Shown: positions 1 to 9,452, counted from the stretch's first letter. The stretch: DNA of 64,000 bases from Stentor roeselii (GCA_006503475.1 RSEH01000120.1:62001-126000); one strand, 5' to 3'. Numbers and translations: made by a program. The notes: generated by a model not told the origin, from the letters alone.

Positions 1-107
1 AGATGTTGAGGGACCAGGAAAAAAATAGAATGCAGAAGGAAAGGGAATTTGAAAGAGAACAGTACGCGATTGGATTGAGGAACTTGATGGCAAAGCAATG
101 TAATTAG
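1..107 (+). CDS. C-terminal end of a coiled-coil protein (partial)
   Basis: The window opens inside a reading frame whose codons start at base 3 and which stops at a TAG ending at 107. About 34 residues are visible, rich in Lys, Glu, Arg and Gln (for example KNRMQKEREFEREQ), which is typical of a helical or coiled-coil tail. The 5' part lies outside the window, so no family can be named. A methionine at the first visible codon is probably internal. It is followed 54 bp later by a gene on the same strand. The main support is the open frame and its position against the next gene; it could also be a chance short frame. Confidence 0.5.
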   Translation, partial: MLRDQEKNRMQKEREFEREQYAIGLRNLMAKQCN

Positions 108-161
108 TTAATTCTCGATACCTTTAATATTTTAAAATTTCAATAAAAGTAACATTTAAAT

Positions 162-1106
162 ATGATTCTCCTCCTTTTTCTTAACGTTCACTCCTACCAA
201 GTCTCTAACTTCTTATCTCTATCTCCAGAAGACCAAGTCTCTTTAAAACTAGCAGAAGGCATTCAAAACACAGAACAAGCCCTCAACTCTTTTTCATCAG
301 ATCTCAGCACCTCCTTAAAATCCCTGGGTCTAAAACTCGACAACTCTCTATCCCTGACATCCTCATCAATAATTGCCCTTCTCGACTCTGAAATCGATTC
401 AAAAAAGCATTTAATATCAACAATATCCTCTGAAATCCACTTTTTACTCCGAAATTCAAACAACATCTACGAAAAATGTTCAGGTTTCCGAACATGCGAA
501 GCATGTTCTTACAACCCTCTCTGTGTTTGGTGTGAAGTAGAGCAGCTCTGTGTTGGTGGAGACCAAGACGGTCCATTCCACGCAGAATGTTCTTATTTCA
601 GCTACGAGACCTGCTTTACCAACAGTTGCAAGGCGCATAACACTTGCAGGTCTTGCGTCCAAAGCCAGAGGTGCGGTTGGTGCTCGACCCAAAGTGAATG
701 CCTTGAAACTTCAGACGCTTGTCAAGGAATGCCTTTTGTTAAGTTCGCAGTACCTGGAGCCACCTGCTCAGATGATGAACCTTTCAATTATCCTGAAGTT
801 TATGTTAGTCAAAATCCTACTGCTTCTCAAGATGTTAAACTTGAACAGGATAGTAAAAGAATTCAAGAACTTAGAGAAGAAAGTAGCTTGATTTTACAAG
901 ATATTCAGAAGTTGGAACTTGTTAAGGTCAGGCTTATGGAAGGAGTTCAGAAAAATGCTGAAATTGGAGTTGAGGGGATTCAAGGATTAAGTGAAGGGGA
1001 TGATTTGGTTGATATGGTTAAACAGGTTATTGATAAGAATGAAAGAGTTGTTGAGGATAAAAGTGAAGAGAGGGTTGATGATTATGTGGGTATTGGACAA
1101 GGTTAG
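162..1106 (+). CDS. Secreted PSI-domain (plexin-repeat-like) protein with coiled-coil tail
   Basis: A 314-residue protein with a hydrophobic N-terminus (MILLLFLNVHSYQ) that looks like a cleaved signal peptide. Residues about 105-145 and 150-200 hold two Cys-rich blocks with the CxxC...CxWC spacing of PSI domains (CEACSYNPLCVWC and CRSCVQSQRCGWC). PSI domains are small disulfide modules found in extracellular parts of receptors. Both flanks are predicted helical: an N-terminal Ser/Leu-rich stretch and a C-terminal Glu/Lys-rich coiled coil ending at residue 314. No membrane segment follows, so the product is probably secreted or held in the secretory or cortical compartment. Family assignment rests on the Cys pattern only; partner and role are unknown. 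Confidence 0.75.
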   Translation: MILLLFLNVHSYQVSNFLSLSPEDQVSLKLAEGIQNTEQALNSFSSDLSTSLKSLGLKLDNSLSLTSSSIIALLDSEIDSKKHLISTISSEIHFLLRNSNNIYEKCSGFRTCEACSYNPLCVWCEVEQLCVGGDQDGPFHAECSYFSYETCFTNSCKAHNTCRSCVQSQRCGWCSTQSECLETSDACQGMPFVKFAVPGATCSDDEPFNYPEVYVSQNPTASQDVKLEQDSKRIQELREESSLILQDIQKLELVKVRLMEGVQKNAEIGVEGIQGLSEGDDLVDMVKQVIDKNERVVEDKSEERVDDYVGIGQG

Positions 1107-1156
1107 ATTTTAAAGTTGATGTAAATTTAAAAGATTTAATAAAATAAGAGATTATC

Positions 1157-1885
1157 ATGGCAAAAAATATCGGAGTTTGTGCTCCTTACTTTTGGTGGAG
1201 TTTAATGATATTATTGTGTCTTACTTGTATTGCACTTGAAGTTGCATCTCTTGCTACTCCCAGATGGTTTGAACAAGGATCTTCTTCTGGTCATTGGGAA
1301 GGAGGGCTGTTGAAATCTTACCCGTCAGAGACTTTTTATAAGGACAAGGAATGTGACAGAGACTATCGAAATGATGGATATTGTGATATGTTTAAACATC
1401 TTTGGATAGGAGGAGTCGTTTATGTTGTTTGTGAAGCAATTTCTTTGGCGCTTTTTGTATCTTGCATCGTTATTTACTTGGTTTATCTTAACAAAAAGTC
1501 AAGGAAATGCGTTTTGGTCACTTTTTTCATATGGGGTGCTGTTATTTTGCATATGGTAGGATTAATCACTTGGGCGGTACTTGCGAAAATGACTTACAAA
1601 GGAAAATGTAAATCGCTTTATTTGAACAATGGGAAAGACCCTGCAAGGATTTGCAGGAAAGAAGGAGCTACTCTTGGACTACTTATTATTTTGTATATAC
1701 CACTTATTGCCATGCTTCAAACTTTACTATGGTATCATTCGAGTAAGAAGGTAGAGGAACACCCTCAGATGAAGGAGTACAAAACTCCTGTAGAAAACCC
1801 AGAACTGAGTAGCCGAGAAGAAAGTAGTCGAGAGTTTAATTCAAGTCGCGAATATCACTCAGAATCAGTTGATGCTTCGAAATAA
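1157..1885 (+). CDS. Claudin/PMP22-like four-pass membrane protein
   Basis: A 242-residue protein with four hydrophobic segments at about residues 13-35, 86-108, 118-140 and 168-190. The long first extracellular loop carries a tryptophan followed by GHWEGGLL and two cysteines (KECDRDYRNDGYC), which recalls the W-GLW-C-C signature of the claudin/PMP22/clarin fold. The tail after segment four is charged and Ser-rich with repeated SSRE units, a likely cytoplasmic phosphorylation region. In the family such proteins organise membrane contacts or tetraspan scaffolds; in a ciliate a plasma or alveolar membrane site is plausible but not shown. It sits 50 bp after the PSI-domain gene, same strand. Confidence 0.7.
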   Translation: MAKNIGVCAPYFWWSLMILLCLTCIALEVASLATPRWFEQGSSSGHWEGGLLKSYPSETFYKDKECDRDYRNDGYCDMFKHLWIGGVVYVVCEAISLALFVSCIVIYLVYLNKKSRKCVLVTFFIWGAVILHMVGLITWAVLAKMTYKGKCKSLYLNNGKDPARICRKEGATLGLLIILYIPLIAMLQTLLWYHSSKKVEEHPQMKEYKTPVENPELSSREESSREFNSSREYHSESVDASK

Positions 1886-2001
1886 TAATATTAACTAACT
1901 CCTCAAATCCTGAAAATCGATTAATCTAATAAAATCATATTCTATTCAAATATTCCAGCTCCTGACATGCAACAACTCAAATCTTCCTAAATTTAAACCT
2001 A

Positions 2002-2994
2002 TTACTCAAACCTAGTCCTAAGAAGTATCTTGTTATTCGTTGCACTTTCAGTCGGATACTTAAGAAGCGTTTCTCGTGCTTGGCTCAAATTCACGACTCT
2101 CGAATGTTCAGTCTTAAAAACATTTTGCAGTAAATTCTGTACAAAATACCCGACCTGAACTCGATCCTCTCTAGACTTCCTCTTAATCCAAGGCATAAGC
2201 CAGAGTCCTTTCAAGTTTTTCTCAAGCATCATCAAGTCAAACTGCCTGACAGAATTATTTTCATTAGAAAGTCTTCCATATGCATAAACCGTTCCTCCAT
2301 TACTGACGAGTTCAAGCATATCACCAGTGGCAGTGCCTCCAATAGCTTCAAATCCAGCAAGAGCGCCTCCCAGTTGATTCAAAACATTTCTTGCCTGATC
2401 TTTCCAGTCATTTAAACTTGTATTAACGACGTAATCAGCTCCAACAGCCTGAAGAGCCTCGACTTGTTCTTGTTTCCTGACAAGATTAACAACAGCGACT
2501 CCAGCTTGTTTTCCCCATTTGACTAGCATTTTTCCTAAAGCGGAAGCAGCAGCGTTTTGAATGACTACTTTTATGTTGTCTCTTTGAATGATTTCAATGA
2601 AAAGAGCGACAGTCATCGGGTTCACTATTAGGTTTGCTGCGTCTTCGAATGAGGTGGAATCGAGTAATGGGAACACGTCGTCTGATGTTACTTTTATGTA
2701 GTCGCCCCAAGTGCCTCTGCCGTTAACTGCTACTCTTTTGTTAAGCAAGGACTGGGCATAAGGACCTGAACCTGCACGGACAACTGTTCCGCTACCTTCA
2801 AGGCCTATTGGCACTGGAAGATCAGTCGGCGGGTACCTTCCAAGGGCTGTGCCCAGGTCACTCGGATTGACTGTAGAGTACTCCAGATGCACAAATACCT
2901 CTTCTTCAGCTAGGTCAGGAAAAGACAGTTCTTGAGTCCTGACTGCTTCTAAGTCACCAGGTTTGTCAGTAACAATCCTCTTGTAGACCTCCAT
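2002..2994 (-). CDS. Zinc-independent MDR oxidoreductase (quinone reductase / enoyl-CoA reductase type)
   Basis: A 330-residue medium-chain dehydrogenase/reductase. The GroES-like N-terminal half contains NPSDLGTALGRYP and the core PIGLEGSGTVV, and the NAD(P)-binding Rossmann half follows from about residue 145 (IQNAAASALGKMLVKWGKQAG). The Cys/His ligands for catalytic and structural zinc seen in alcohol dehydrogenases are absent, which places it with quinone oxidoreductase and MECR/ETR1-type 2-enoyl-thioester reductases. The NAAASALG stretch matches the nucleotide-binding loop of MECR-like enzymes. No strong mitochondrial presequence is visible. Length is normal for the family. The substrate cannot be decided by eye. 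Confidence 0.85.
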   Translation of the reverse strand: MEVYKRIVTDKPGDLEAVRTQELSFPDLAEEEVFVHLEYSTVNPSDLGTALGRYPPTDLPVPIGLEGSGTVVRAGSGPYAQSLLNKRVAVNGRGTWGDYIKVTSDDVFPLLDSTSFEDAANLIVNPMTVALFIEIIQRDNIKVVIQNAAASALGKMLVKWGKQAGVAVVNLVRKQEQVEALQAVGADYVVNTSLNDWKDQARNVLNQLGGALAGFEAIGGTATGDMLELVSNGGTVYAYGRLSNENNSVRQFDLMMLEKNLKGLWLMPWIKRKSREDRVQVGYFVQNLLQNVFKTEHSRVVNLSQARETLLKYPTESATNNKILLRTRFE

Positions 2995-3083
2995 TTATTC
3001 ACCAGTGAATTTATTCAACAGGTATTTAGAATTTTCTTATTAATTCTAGAATGTTAGGAGGTATAATAAGTTCATTAGATTAT

Positions 3084-6000
3084 CTAAGACTCTTCATCAT
3101 TTTTCACTGCTGAGCTCATTTTTAAAACAGCCTTTAAACCCTTCAGCGACTTTTTAGGAGGAGATGCTGGCTCTCCCGGGTTGCCTTGTTTAATTCCTTC
3201 AACCCAAGTTCCAGATTCAACCCTGCCATCAGGCCAGAAGAACTTTCCTTCTCCATGTCTAAGATTTTTAGCGAATTCTCCCTGATACCTGCTTCCATCA
3301 GGCCAGAAATATTCTCCAACTCCATGTAATTTTCCATCAACAACCTCACCTTTAAAGCTTTTTCCATTTTTCCAAACAAATCTTCCATTTCCATTAGGCA
3401 GTCCTCTTTTGAACTCTCCTTCAAATCCAGTATCATCCTTATCAGTCATTTTTCCATTTCCATGTTTCAATCCATTAACAAATTCTCCTTCATAAATAGA
3501 TCCATCAGCAGCCTTTTCAATTCCTATTCCATTAGGAAGGTTATTTTTGAAGTCGCCTTCATAAGTGGTTCCATTAAAATAAGTCATGATTCCGAAGCCA
3601 GCCATGATTCCATGTTTTAACTCGCCATCGAAGTGATCTCCGCTTTCAGTCAAAAGTGTTCCTCGTCCGTGCATGGTTCCTTTGTTGAACTCGCCTTCGT
3701 ACTTTTTGCCGTTGGCCCAGATGTAGATTCCTTTGCCGTGAAACATGTAGTTTTTGAACTGGCCTGTGTAGCTGCTTCCGTCAGGCTTCGAGTAGGTCCC
3801 TTGCCCTGTCAACTGCCCGTTTTGGAATTCTCCTTCGTATGTTGAACCGTCTGTTCGGGTTTCTTTCGCATGGCCGTTGGGCACTCCATTCACGAAATCG
3901 CCTTCGATTACTTTGCCGTCTGCTTGTCGGAGTTTACCGGAACCGGTCATTTCGTTGTTTTCGAATGTCCCTGAAAAAATGTCACCGTTTTCGAGCTTTA
4001 GAGAACCGGAACCTGACATTTTGCCATCGGACCAGGTCCCTGTGTAGGACTTTCCTGAATCCCATTTGAATGAACCTTCACCGTTTATATGGTCGTTTGA
4101 AAAGTTACCTTCGTATGTACCGGATTGGGTCTTAAAAACTCCAGTCCCTTGTTTTTTTCCTTCTGAAAATTCCCCATCATACTCTTTTCCATTTTCCACA
4201 AGTTTTCCACGTCCATGTCTCAAGTCATCCCTGAATTCTCCATCAAAATAATTCCCATTCGGATAATTTTCTCTTCCCTTTCCATTAATTTTCCCTTTTT
4301 CAAAAGACCCTTCCCTAACAACTCCATTATCAAGAACAATTTTCCCAAATCCATGTGGAAGTCCATCAACAACTTCTCCTTCAAAATATCCTCCATTAAC
4401 TCTACTTTTCATAGTACCAACCATTTTCCCCTTTTCCCAGTGATTTTCCACAACTTCTCCAGTTTTAAAAAATATTTTTCCAGGTCCCTGTAAATAATCA
4501 TCAACAAAAACCGCTTCAATTCTTCGATCAGAGTAAAAAACGACTCCTCTTCCTTGTTTTTTATCTTTAACCCAAGAAGCTTCAACTTTAAATTCATTGA
4601 AACTTTCTTTTCCTTTTCCATGTTTAAGCCCATTGACGAACTCTCCTTCATAAGTTGAGTCTTGAACGAGTTTTCCATGTCCATTCCTAACACCCTGATA
4701 GAACTGTCCAATATAAGCCCCTCCAGGAAATACTTCTTCTCCCTCACCATGGGGAACAACAGGTGAATAAACATCAAGTGCAACAAAAGAGCAAAAAAAA
4801 GACCCTTTAAATTCCATTCCATTCGATCTGATCAAAACACAACTTCCTTCTTTTTTCCCTTGATTGAAAGTTCCAGTGAAAGTATTTCCATCTGATGAGA
4901 TTTCAGTGCAACACCCATGAGGCCAGTCATTATTAAAGTTTCCAGAGACAGTGCTCAGGTCTTTTCGAGTCCATTCGCCTTGCCCGTCCTTTTTTCCAGC
5001 TTTGAACTCTCCAGAGTACTTGCTGCTGTCGGAGTACTTCATGTGTCCCTTGCCTTCAGGTTTAAAATCTTTAAACTCGCCGTTGTAGTCATTGCCTGAC
5101 TTCCAAACAGCTCTTCCTTTAACGATTTCTCCGAAGAAAAACTCGCCTTCAAAGAAATTTCCTTCTTTGTCTGTGAGTTTTCCGACCCCTTCGTATTTTC
5201 CTTTGCTGAACTCGCCTTCATAGCTGGACCCTTCGTGAGTCAAAAGGCCGAGACCGTGGTACTTGTCGAAGGAAAAGTACCCGAAGTACTCGCTTTTGTG
5301 AGCTTTGAAGTGACCGTAACCTGCACGGATACCTTTTGAAAAAAAGCCTTTGAACATACTTTCATCTTTGTAAAAAACAGTCCCGAAGCCTTCTCGAAGA
5401 TCGTTGGCGACGTCGCCGATGTAAACAGAGCCGTTTGGGCAGACTTCGTAAGACTTGCCGAAAGCTTTGCCGTGTGAGAACCTGCCAATAGCAGTGATTC
5501 CATTGTCTCTGTAAAAAGTTCCTGCACCATGTGGCTGCTGGTCAAGCATCTCTCCCTGATAAAAGCCGCCTTCTACTTTACAAGTCATCTGCCCACCTAC
5601 GAGTTCCCCATTTTTCCACAAGCAGTTCACTTCCAGTCCAGACGGGTAAATAATTTTTCCTTCTCCATGAAGTAAATCATTTTCATAATTTGCTAAAATT
5701 TTTTCATCAATTTTAATTATGGAACATTTTCCGTGTTTTAAGCCTTTTATGTAGAAAGTTTCGATTATTGTGCCGTTTTTGTGGGTTTCTTTACCTGGAC
5801 CTTCAAACAAATCGTCTTTGAAGGAACCTTCATATGTGAGGAGACTGGTTTCGAGTTTTCCGGAACCGTCTTTTTTGCCGTGAGAAAAAGTGCCGTTGTA
5901 TTGACAAGGAACGCGATTTGAACCTTCTGATTCGAACCACTTTGAAAGACCTGTCCCGTGAGGGATGAGTGTAATGTATATGTCGACTTCTGAGTAGGGA

Positions 6001-9000
6001 AGAAACTCGCCTTCGTATGAACTGCTGTCGATACGTTTTAATGTGCCTGATTGTTTTAAACCGTTTTTGAATATACCGTAAAAGATCTCGTTACCTTCGG
6101 GAGATGTTTCTTTGCATTTACCGTAGGGGAGGTTGTATCTGAAGAAACCGGATACTTCGCTACCGTCTTTACGTGTCCAGATACCTTCGCCTTCTTTTCG
6201 ACCTTTGCGGAACTCGCCTTCGTAGTGAGAGTTATCTGCAAGTTTTTCACTACATTGGCCATAGGCTTTACCATCTTTAAATGTCCCTTCAATTATGTCT
6301 CCGTTTGGAGACTTTTTGCATCCGCTACCATGCAGTTTCCAGTCAAGGAAATTTCCTTCGAAAACATCATTAGTTTTAAGATCAACATATTTTCCAAGTC
6401 CCTCAGCCCTTCCTTCCACAAATTCCCCTTCATACTGACACTCATCTTTGATTTCTATCTTTCCCTTTCCATGAAACACATTTTTAACAAATTCTCCCTC
6501 ATAATTAACCCCATCAGTCGAATACTTTCCTTGTCCATGTCTTTCCCCATGTACGAAAAATCCTTCAAAAACTTCATCATCATCTTGAAATATTCCACTT
6601 CCATGATAGCTTCCCTTATAAAACTCTCCCTTATAAAAAGTGCCTAAACTGCTTATTTTTTCAGCAAATCCATGAGGAAGTCCAGCTTTAAACATGCCCT
6701 TGACAACATCTCCATTATCCCCAGTGAAAATTCCTTCACCTTCAGGAAGTCCATTTTGAATTCCACCTTCAAACCACCCGTCCTCGACCCTAAATCTGAA
6801 ATTTTTCGGAAGTTCTCCATGGGTAATGTTGCATTGTAATTCAATCCCTGAAGGCAAAACAATAACAGCAGGTCCTTCAAGTACATCATTTACGAAAGTG
6901 CCTTGAATAGTCTGGTGATCAGTTGTAACAATGCCTGACCCTTGCTTGGCCCCATTGACGTACTCAGCTTGAATGACTCGACCATCATTGTGACTTTCAG
7001 TTCCTTTTCCATGAAACAGTCCTTCTTGGAATTCTCCTTCGTAAAGAAAATCAGCTCTTAAAATACCGAATCCATTTCTGAGCCCTTCTTGAAATTCTCC
7101 ATCATAAATAAAACCGTTTCCTACTTCGATGCCTTTTCCATGAGGGATTATTTTTGAGTATGAAAGAACTTCTTCACCTTTTTCACATAAAAAATCACCT
7201 TCGTAAGAACCTCCATCGACCCGAGTTAATTTTCCGGATTTTTTCACACCACATTCGAATATTCCTTCGAATTCTTCGCCTTCAGCAGAGGTTTCTATGC
7301 AATGACCGTGAGGTAAGTCAGCTTCGAAGTTTCCATTTACTGTGCTTAAGTCACTTCGAGTCCAGAGACCTTTTCCGTGGCGCAGTCCTGATGAGAATTC
7401 GCCTTGGTACCTTGACCTGTCTGCACCTATGAAAGTTCCTGAGCCGTGGGGGCGGTTCTGTTCGAGACTACCTTCATAAGAGTCTTTATTGGCCCAAACG
7501 ATTTTCCCTTGTCCTGTGAGTAGGCCATCATGAAAGAATCCTTCAAAGTAATTTCCTTGAGAATCAAGAAGTTTTCCTTTTCCCCAGATACTTCCTCCTT
7601 CGAACTGACCAGTGAAATGATTTCCTTGCCATTTATAATCACCTTGTCCATGAAACAATCCATCCAAGAAGTCGCCTTGATATTCCAGGTCGCCCTTGAT
7701 GAGTTTTCCTTTGCCTTCTTTTTTCCCATTGACAAAGTACCCGTCATAATCTTCAGAGACTGACTTAAGATGACCTTTACCATGATAAAGGTTTTCATTG
7801 TAACTTCCAGTGTATTCGAGTTCTTCACTTTTAAAAGTTCCGAAACCTGATTTGGTGCCTTCAATGAAATTCCCTTCAAAGATAGACCCATTTTCCTTCA
7901 GTGTGCCATTTCCATGAAACTTGTCATTGTAAAAATGGCCTTCATAAGTCTGGCTTTCACTTTTCAAAGTCCCCAGGCCCTTTTTTTTCCCTTTGCTGAA
8001 ACCTCCAGAATAAGTGAAGAGCTGAGTGACAAGAGTTCCATTTCCATGAAACTTTTCATTATAAAAGTACCCTTCATAAGTGAAATCAGGTCCCTTTAAC
8101 ATACCTTTACCCTTCTTATATCCATTTTCAAAGTTCCCGATAAAAACCACGTCACCCACTTTTAAAGTTCCACTTCCATGATAAAGATCTTCTAAAAAAT
8201 TCCCTTCATAAAACTCTTCACCTCTTCTCAACCTTCCAAACCCTTCCCTGACTCCATTAACAAAATTTCCTTCATATTCAAAGTCAGATCCATTGATAAG
8301 CTTTCCCTGTCCATGAAACCTTCCATTTTTAAAAAGTCCTTCATAGTTCAATTCAGGACTCGTGAGTTTTCCAAAGCCTTCTCGAATTCCATTTAAAAAG
8401 TTGCCTTCATAGCAGTTGCTTTCCCATAAAAGTTTTCCGTTTCCATGATACTGATTCTGAAAGAACTGTCCAGTGTATTCAACTTCAGGAGTTCTAAACT
8501 TTCCCTGGCCATCTTTCTTTCCAGCGACCCAGTTTCCTTCATAGAAGCAGTCATTTATTCTGATCTTTCCTTGTCCATGTTGCAGTCCATTCGAAAAGTT
8601 GCCTTCATACTCAAGGTCGACATTAGTTAACCTTCCATTTCCTTCTCTTACTCCCATCTGAAAGTTCCCTTCATAAACCTCTTGTCCTATTTTCTGCTTG
8701 GCGAATCCATGAAGAGCCCCATTCAAGAACTCTCCATCAAACGAGTCTCCATTTGCAAGAACCAACAGCCCCTGGCCTTCAAAGCTTCCAAGATGGACCT
8801 CGCCCTTATAAACCGCCCCATCCCTCATGAAGACAACGGCCTTGCCGCTCATATCGCCATTGACAAAATTTCCTTCATATCGAAGTCGTGGTCCATTTTG
8901 CCAGCAGTACTTTCCAAGGCCATTTTGCTTGCCAGCGACCCAGTTGCCTTGATACAAGTCTCCATTTTCCCAAATGATTCTTCCGAAGCCATGTCTGAAG

Positions 9001-9452
9001 TCATCTAAAAACTCTCCAACATATTTATCAGCAGACCTCAAAATTTCCACCCCGAAGCCATTGCGCTTGAAAGTCTGCATATCCCACTCGCCTTCATAGA
9101 CGACAGAGTCAGAAAGTTTTACTGCAGAGTGAAAAGTATGACGGCCTTTAACGAAGTTCAGCTCTTCCAACGTCTTTTCGACGGTTAGGACTAAAGGGTT
9201 GGTAATGGAGTCCAAAGGGTCTGCAAAGTCTTCATAAGGAAAAACGTGCTCGGCTAGAGCTTCTGACTTGTGGATGTAGTCGAGTAGCATCGGAATCACC
9301 TTTGCTCTGAGAAGAAATGCTCGCGCTGATGCTTGGAGAGCTATCTGGGTTTCAAGGGAAACTAGAAGGATGTTGTCTCCGACGCCTAGTTCGTTCTTTT
9401 TACCTGCTATGTGGTCTTTTATCTCTTCGATCTTGCTGGTTTGCGCACCCAT
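3084..9452 (-). CDS. Giant MORN-repeat protein, N-myristoylation signal
   Basis: A single uninterrupted frame of 2122 residues. The N-terminus MGAQTSK fits the N-myristoylation rule (Gly2, Ser6, Lys7), so the protein is probably anchored to a membrane. Residues 8-116 form a helical non-repeat head. From about residue 117 to 2090 I could lay out 86 consecutive MORN units of the type YEGxFxxGxxHGxGxL, mostly 22-23 residues long. A short Lys/Pro-rich tail ends the protein. MORN repeats form long beta-ribbons that bind membranes or scaffold cortical structures, as in apicomplexan MORN1 and junctophilins. The array is organised at a higher level: a two-unit alternation near residues 259-611 and a 17-unit block present three times at 681-1870. 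Units 29, 46 and 63 carry long inserts, and 34, 51 and 68 are degenerate. Length is far above usual MORN proteins. Confidence 0.93.
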   Translation of the reverse strand: MGAQTSKIEEIKDHIAGKKNELGVGDNILLVSLETQIALQASARAFLLRAKVIPMLLDYIHKSEALAEHVFPYEDFADPLDSITNPLVLTVEKTLEELNFVKGRHTFHSAVKLSDSVVYEGEWDMQTFKRNGFGVEILRSADKYVGEFLDDFRHGFGRIIWENGDLYQGNWVAGKQNGLGKYCWQNGPRLRYEGNFVNGDMSGKAVVFMRDGAVYKGEVHLGSFEGQGLLVLANGDSFDGEFLNGALHGFAKQKIGQEVYEGNFQMGVREGNGRLTNVDLEYEGNFSNGLQHGQGKIRINDCFYEGNWVAGKKDGQGKFRTPEVEYTGQFFQNQYHGNGKLLWESNCYEGNFLNGIREGFGKLTSPELNYEGLFKNGRFHGQGKLINGSDFEYEGNFVNGVREGFGRLRRGEEFYEGNFLEDLYHGSGTLKVGDVVFIGNFENGYKKGKGMLKGPDFTYEGYFYNEKFHGNGTLVTQLFTYSGGFSKGKKKGLGTLKSESQTYEGHFYNDKFHGNGTLKENGSIFEGNFIEGTKSGFGTFKSEELEYTGSYNENLYHGKGHLKSVSEDYDGYFVNGKKEGKGKLIKGDLEYQGDFLDGLFHGQGDYKWQGNHFTGQFEGGSIWGKGKLLDSQGNYFEGFFHDGLLTGQGKIVWANKDSYEGSLEQNRPHGSGTFIGADRSRYQGEFSSGLRHGKGLWTRSDLSTVNGNFEADLPHGHCIETSAEGEEFEGIFECGVKKSGKLTRVDGGSYEGDFLCEKGEEVLSYSKIIPHGKGIEVGNGFIYDGEFQEGLRNGFGILRADFLYEGEFQEGLFHGKGTESHNDGRVIQAEYVNGAKQGSGIVTTDHQTIQGTFVNDVLEGPAVIVLPSGIELQCNITHGELPKNFRFRVEDGWFEGGIQNGLPEGEGIFTGDNGDVVKGMFKAGLPHGFAEKISSLGTFYKGEFYKGSYHGSGIFQDDDEVFEGFFVHGERHGQGKYSTDGVNYEGEFVKNVFHGKGKIEIKDECQYEGEFVEGRAEGLGKYVDLKTNDVFEGNFLDWKLHGSGCKKSPNGDIIEGTFKDGKAYGQCSEKLADNSHYEGEFRKGRKEGEGIWTRKDGSEVSGFFRYNLPYGKCKETSPEGNEIFYGIFKNGLKQSGTLKRIDSSSYEGEFLPYSEVDIYITLIPHGTGLSKWFESEGSNRVPCQYNGTFSHGKKDGSGKLETSLLTYEGSFKDDLFEGPGKETHKNGTIIETFYIKGLKHGKCSIIKIDEKILANYENDLLHGEGKIIYPSGLEVNCLWKNGELVGGQMTCKVEGGFYQGEMLDQQPHGAGTFYRDNGITAIGRFSHGKAFGKSYEVCPNGSVYIGDVANDLREGFGTVFYKDESMFKGFFSKGIRAGYGHFKAHKSEYFGYFSFDKYHGLGLLTHEGSSYEGEFSKGKYEGVGKLTDKEGNFFEGEFFFGEIVKGRAVWKSGNDYNGEFKDFKPEGKGHMKYSDSSKYSGEFKAGKKDGQGEWTRKDLSTVSGNFNNDWPHGCCTEISSDGNTFTGTFNQGKKEGSCVLIRSNGMEFKGSFFCSFVALDVYSPVVPHGEGEEVFPGGAYIGQFYQGVRNGHGKLVQDSTYEGEFVNGLKHGKGKESFNEFKVEASWVKDKKQGRGVVFYSDRRIEAVFVDDYLQGPGKIFFKTGEVVENHWEKGKMVGTMKSRVNGGYFEGEVVDGLPHGFGKIVLDNGVVREGSFEKGKINGKGRENYPNGNYFDGEFRDDLRHGRGKLVENGKEYDGEFSEGKKQGTGVFKTQSGTYEGNFSNDHINGEGSFKWDSGKSYTGTWSDGKMSGSGSLKLENGDIFSGTFENNEMTGSGKLRQADGKVIEGDFVNGVPNGHAKETRTDGSTYEGEFQNGQLTGQGTYSKPDGSSYTGQFKNYMFHGKGIYIWANGKKYEGEFNKGTMHGRGTLLTESGDHFDGELKHGIMAGFGIMTYFNGTTYEGDFKNNLPNGIGIEKAADGSIYEGEFVNGLKHGNGKMTDKDDTGFEGEFKRGLPNGNGRFVWKNGKSFKGEVVDGKLHGVGEYFWPDGSRYQGEFAKNLRHGEGKFFWPDGRVESGTWVEGIKQGNPGEPASPPKKSLKGLKAVLKMSSAVKNDEES
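3843..5021 (-). repeat. 17-unit MORN super-repeat, copy 3 of 3
   Basis: Codes for units 60-76 (residues about 1478-1870). It opens with a unit ending GEWTRKDLS, has the insert with VPHGEG at place 4 and a degenerate unit ending RVNGG before YFEGE at place 9. The ten units that follow (77-86) do not repeat the pattern. Confidence 0.75.
5022..6227 (-). repeat. 17-unit MORN super-repeat, copy 2 of 3
   Basis: Codes for units 43-59 (residues about 1076-1477). It opens with a unit ending GIWTRKDGS, has the long insert with IPHGTG at place 4, and a degenerate unit ending KVEGG before FYQGE at place 9. The insert is a few residues longer than in the other two copies. Confidence 0.75.
6228..7412 (-). 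repeat. 17-unit MORN super-repeat, copy 1 of 3
   Basis: Codes for units 26-42 (residues about 681-1075). It begins with a unit ending GLWTRSDLS, has a long-insert unit at place 4 containing IPHGKG, and a degenerate unit at place 9 ending RVEDG before WFEGG. The same order of odd units recurs in copies 2 and 3. Confidence 0.75.
7620..8678 (-). repeat. Two-unit (about 44-residue) alternating MORN array
   Basis: Codes for MORN units 7-22 of the giant protein (residues about 259-611). Odd units tend to read NGxREGFG or GKKxGxG and even units xxFHGxG or xxYHGxG, giving a period of two units. Nearly every unit here is exactly 22 residues, more regular than elsewhere in the protein. This suggests growth by duplication of unit pairs. 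Confidence 0.7.

Noticed and set aside
4409-4822. Plus- and other-frame proteins across the MORN gene
   Set aside because: Shadows of the MORN codons, highly repetitive, and inconsistent with the long uninterrupted minus-strand frame.
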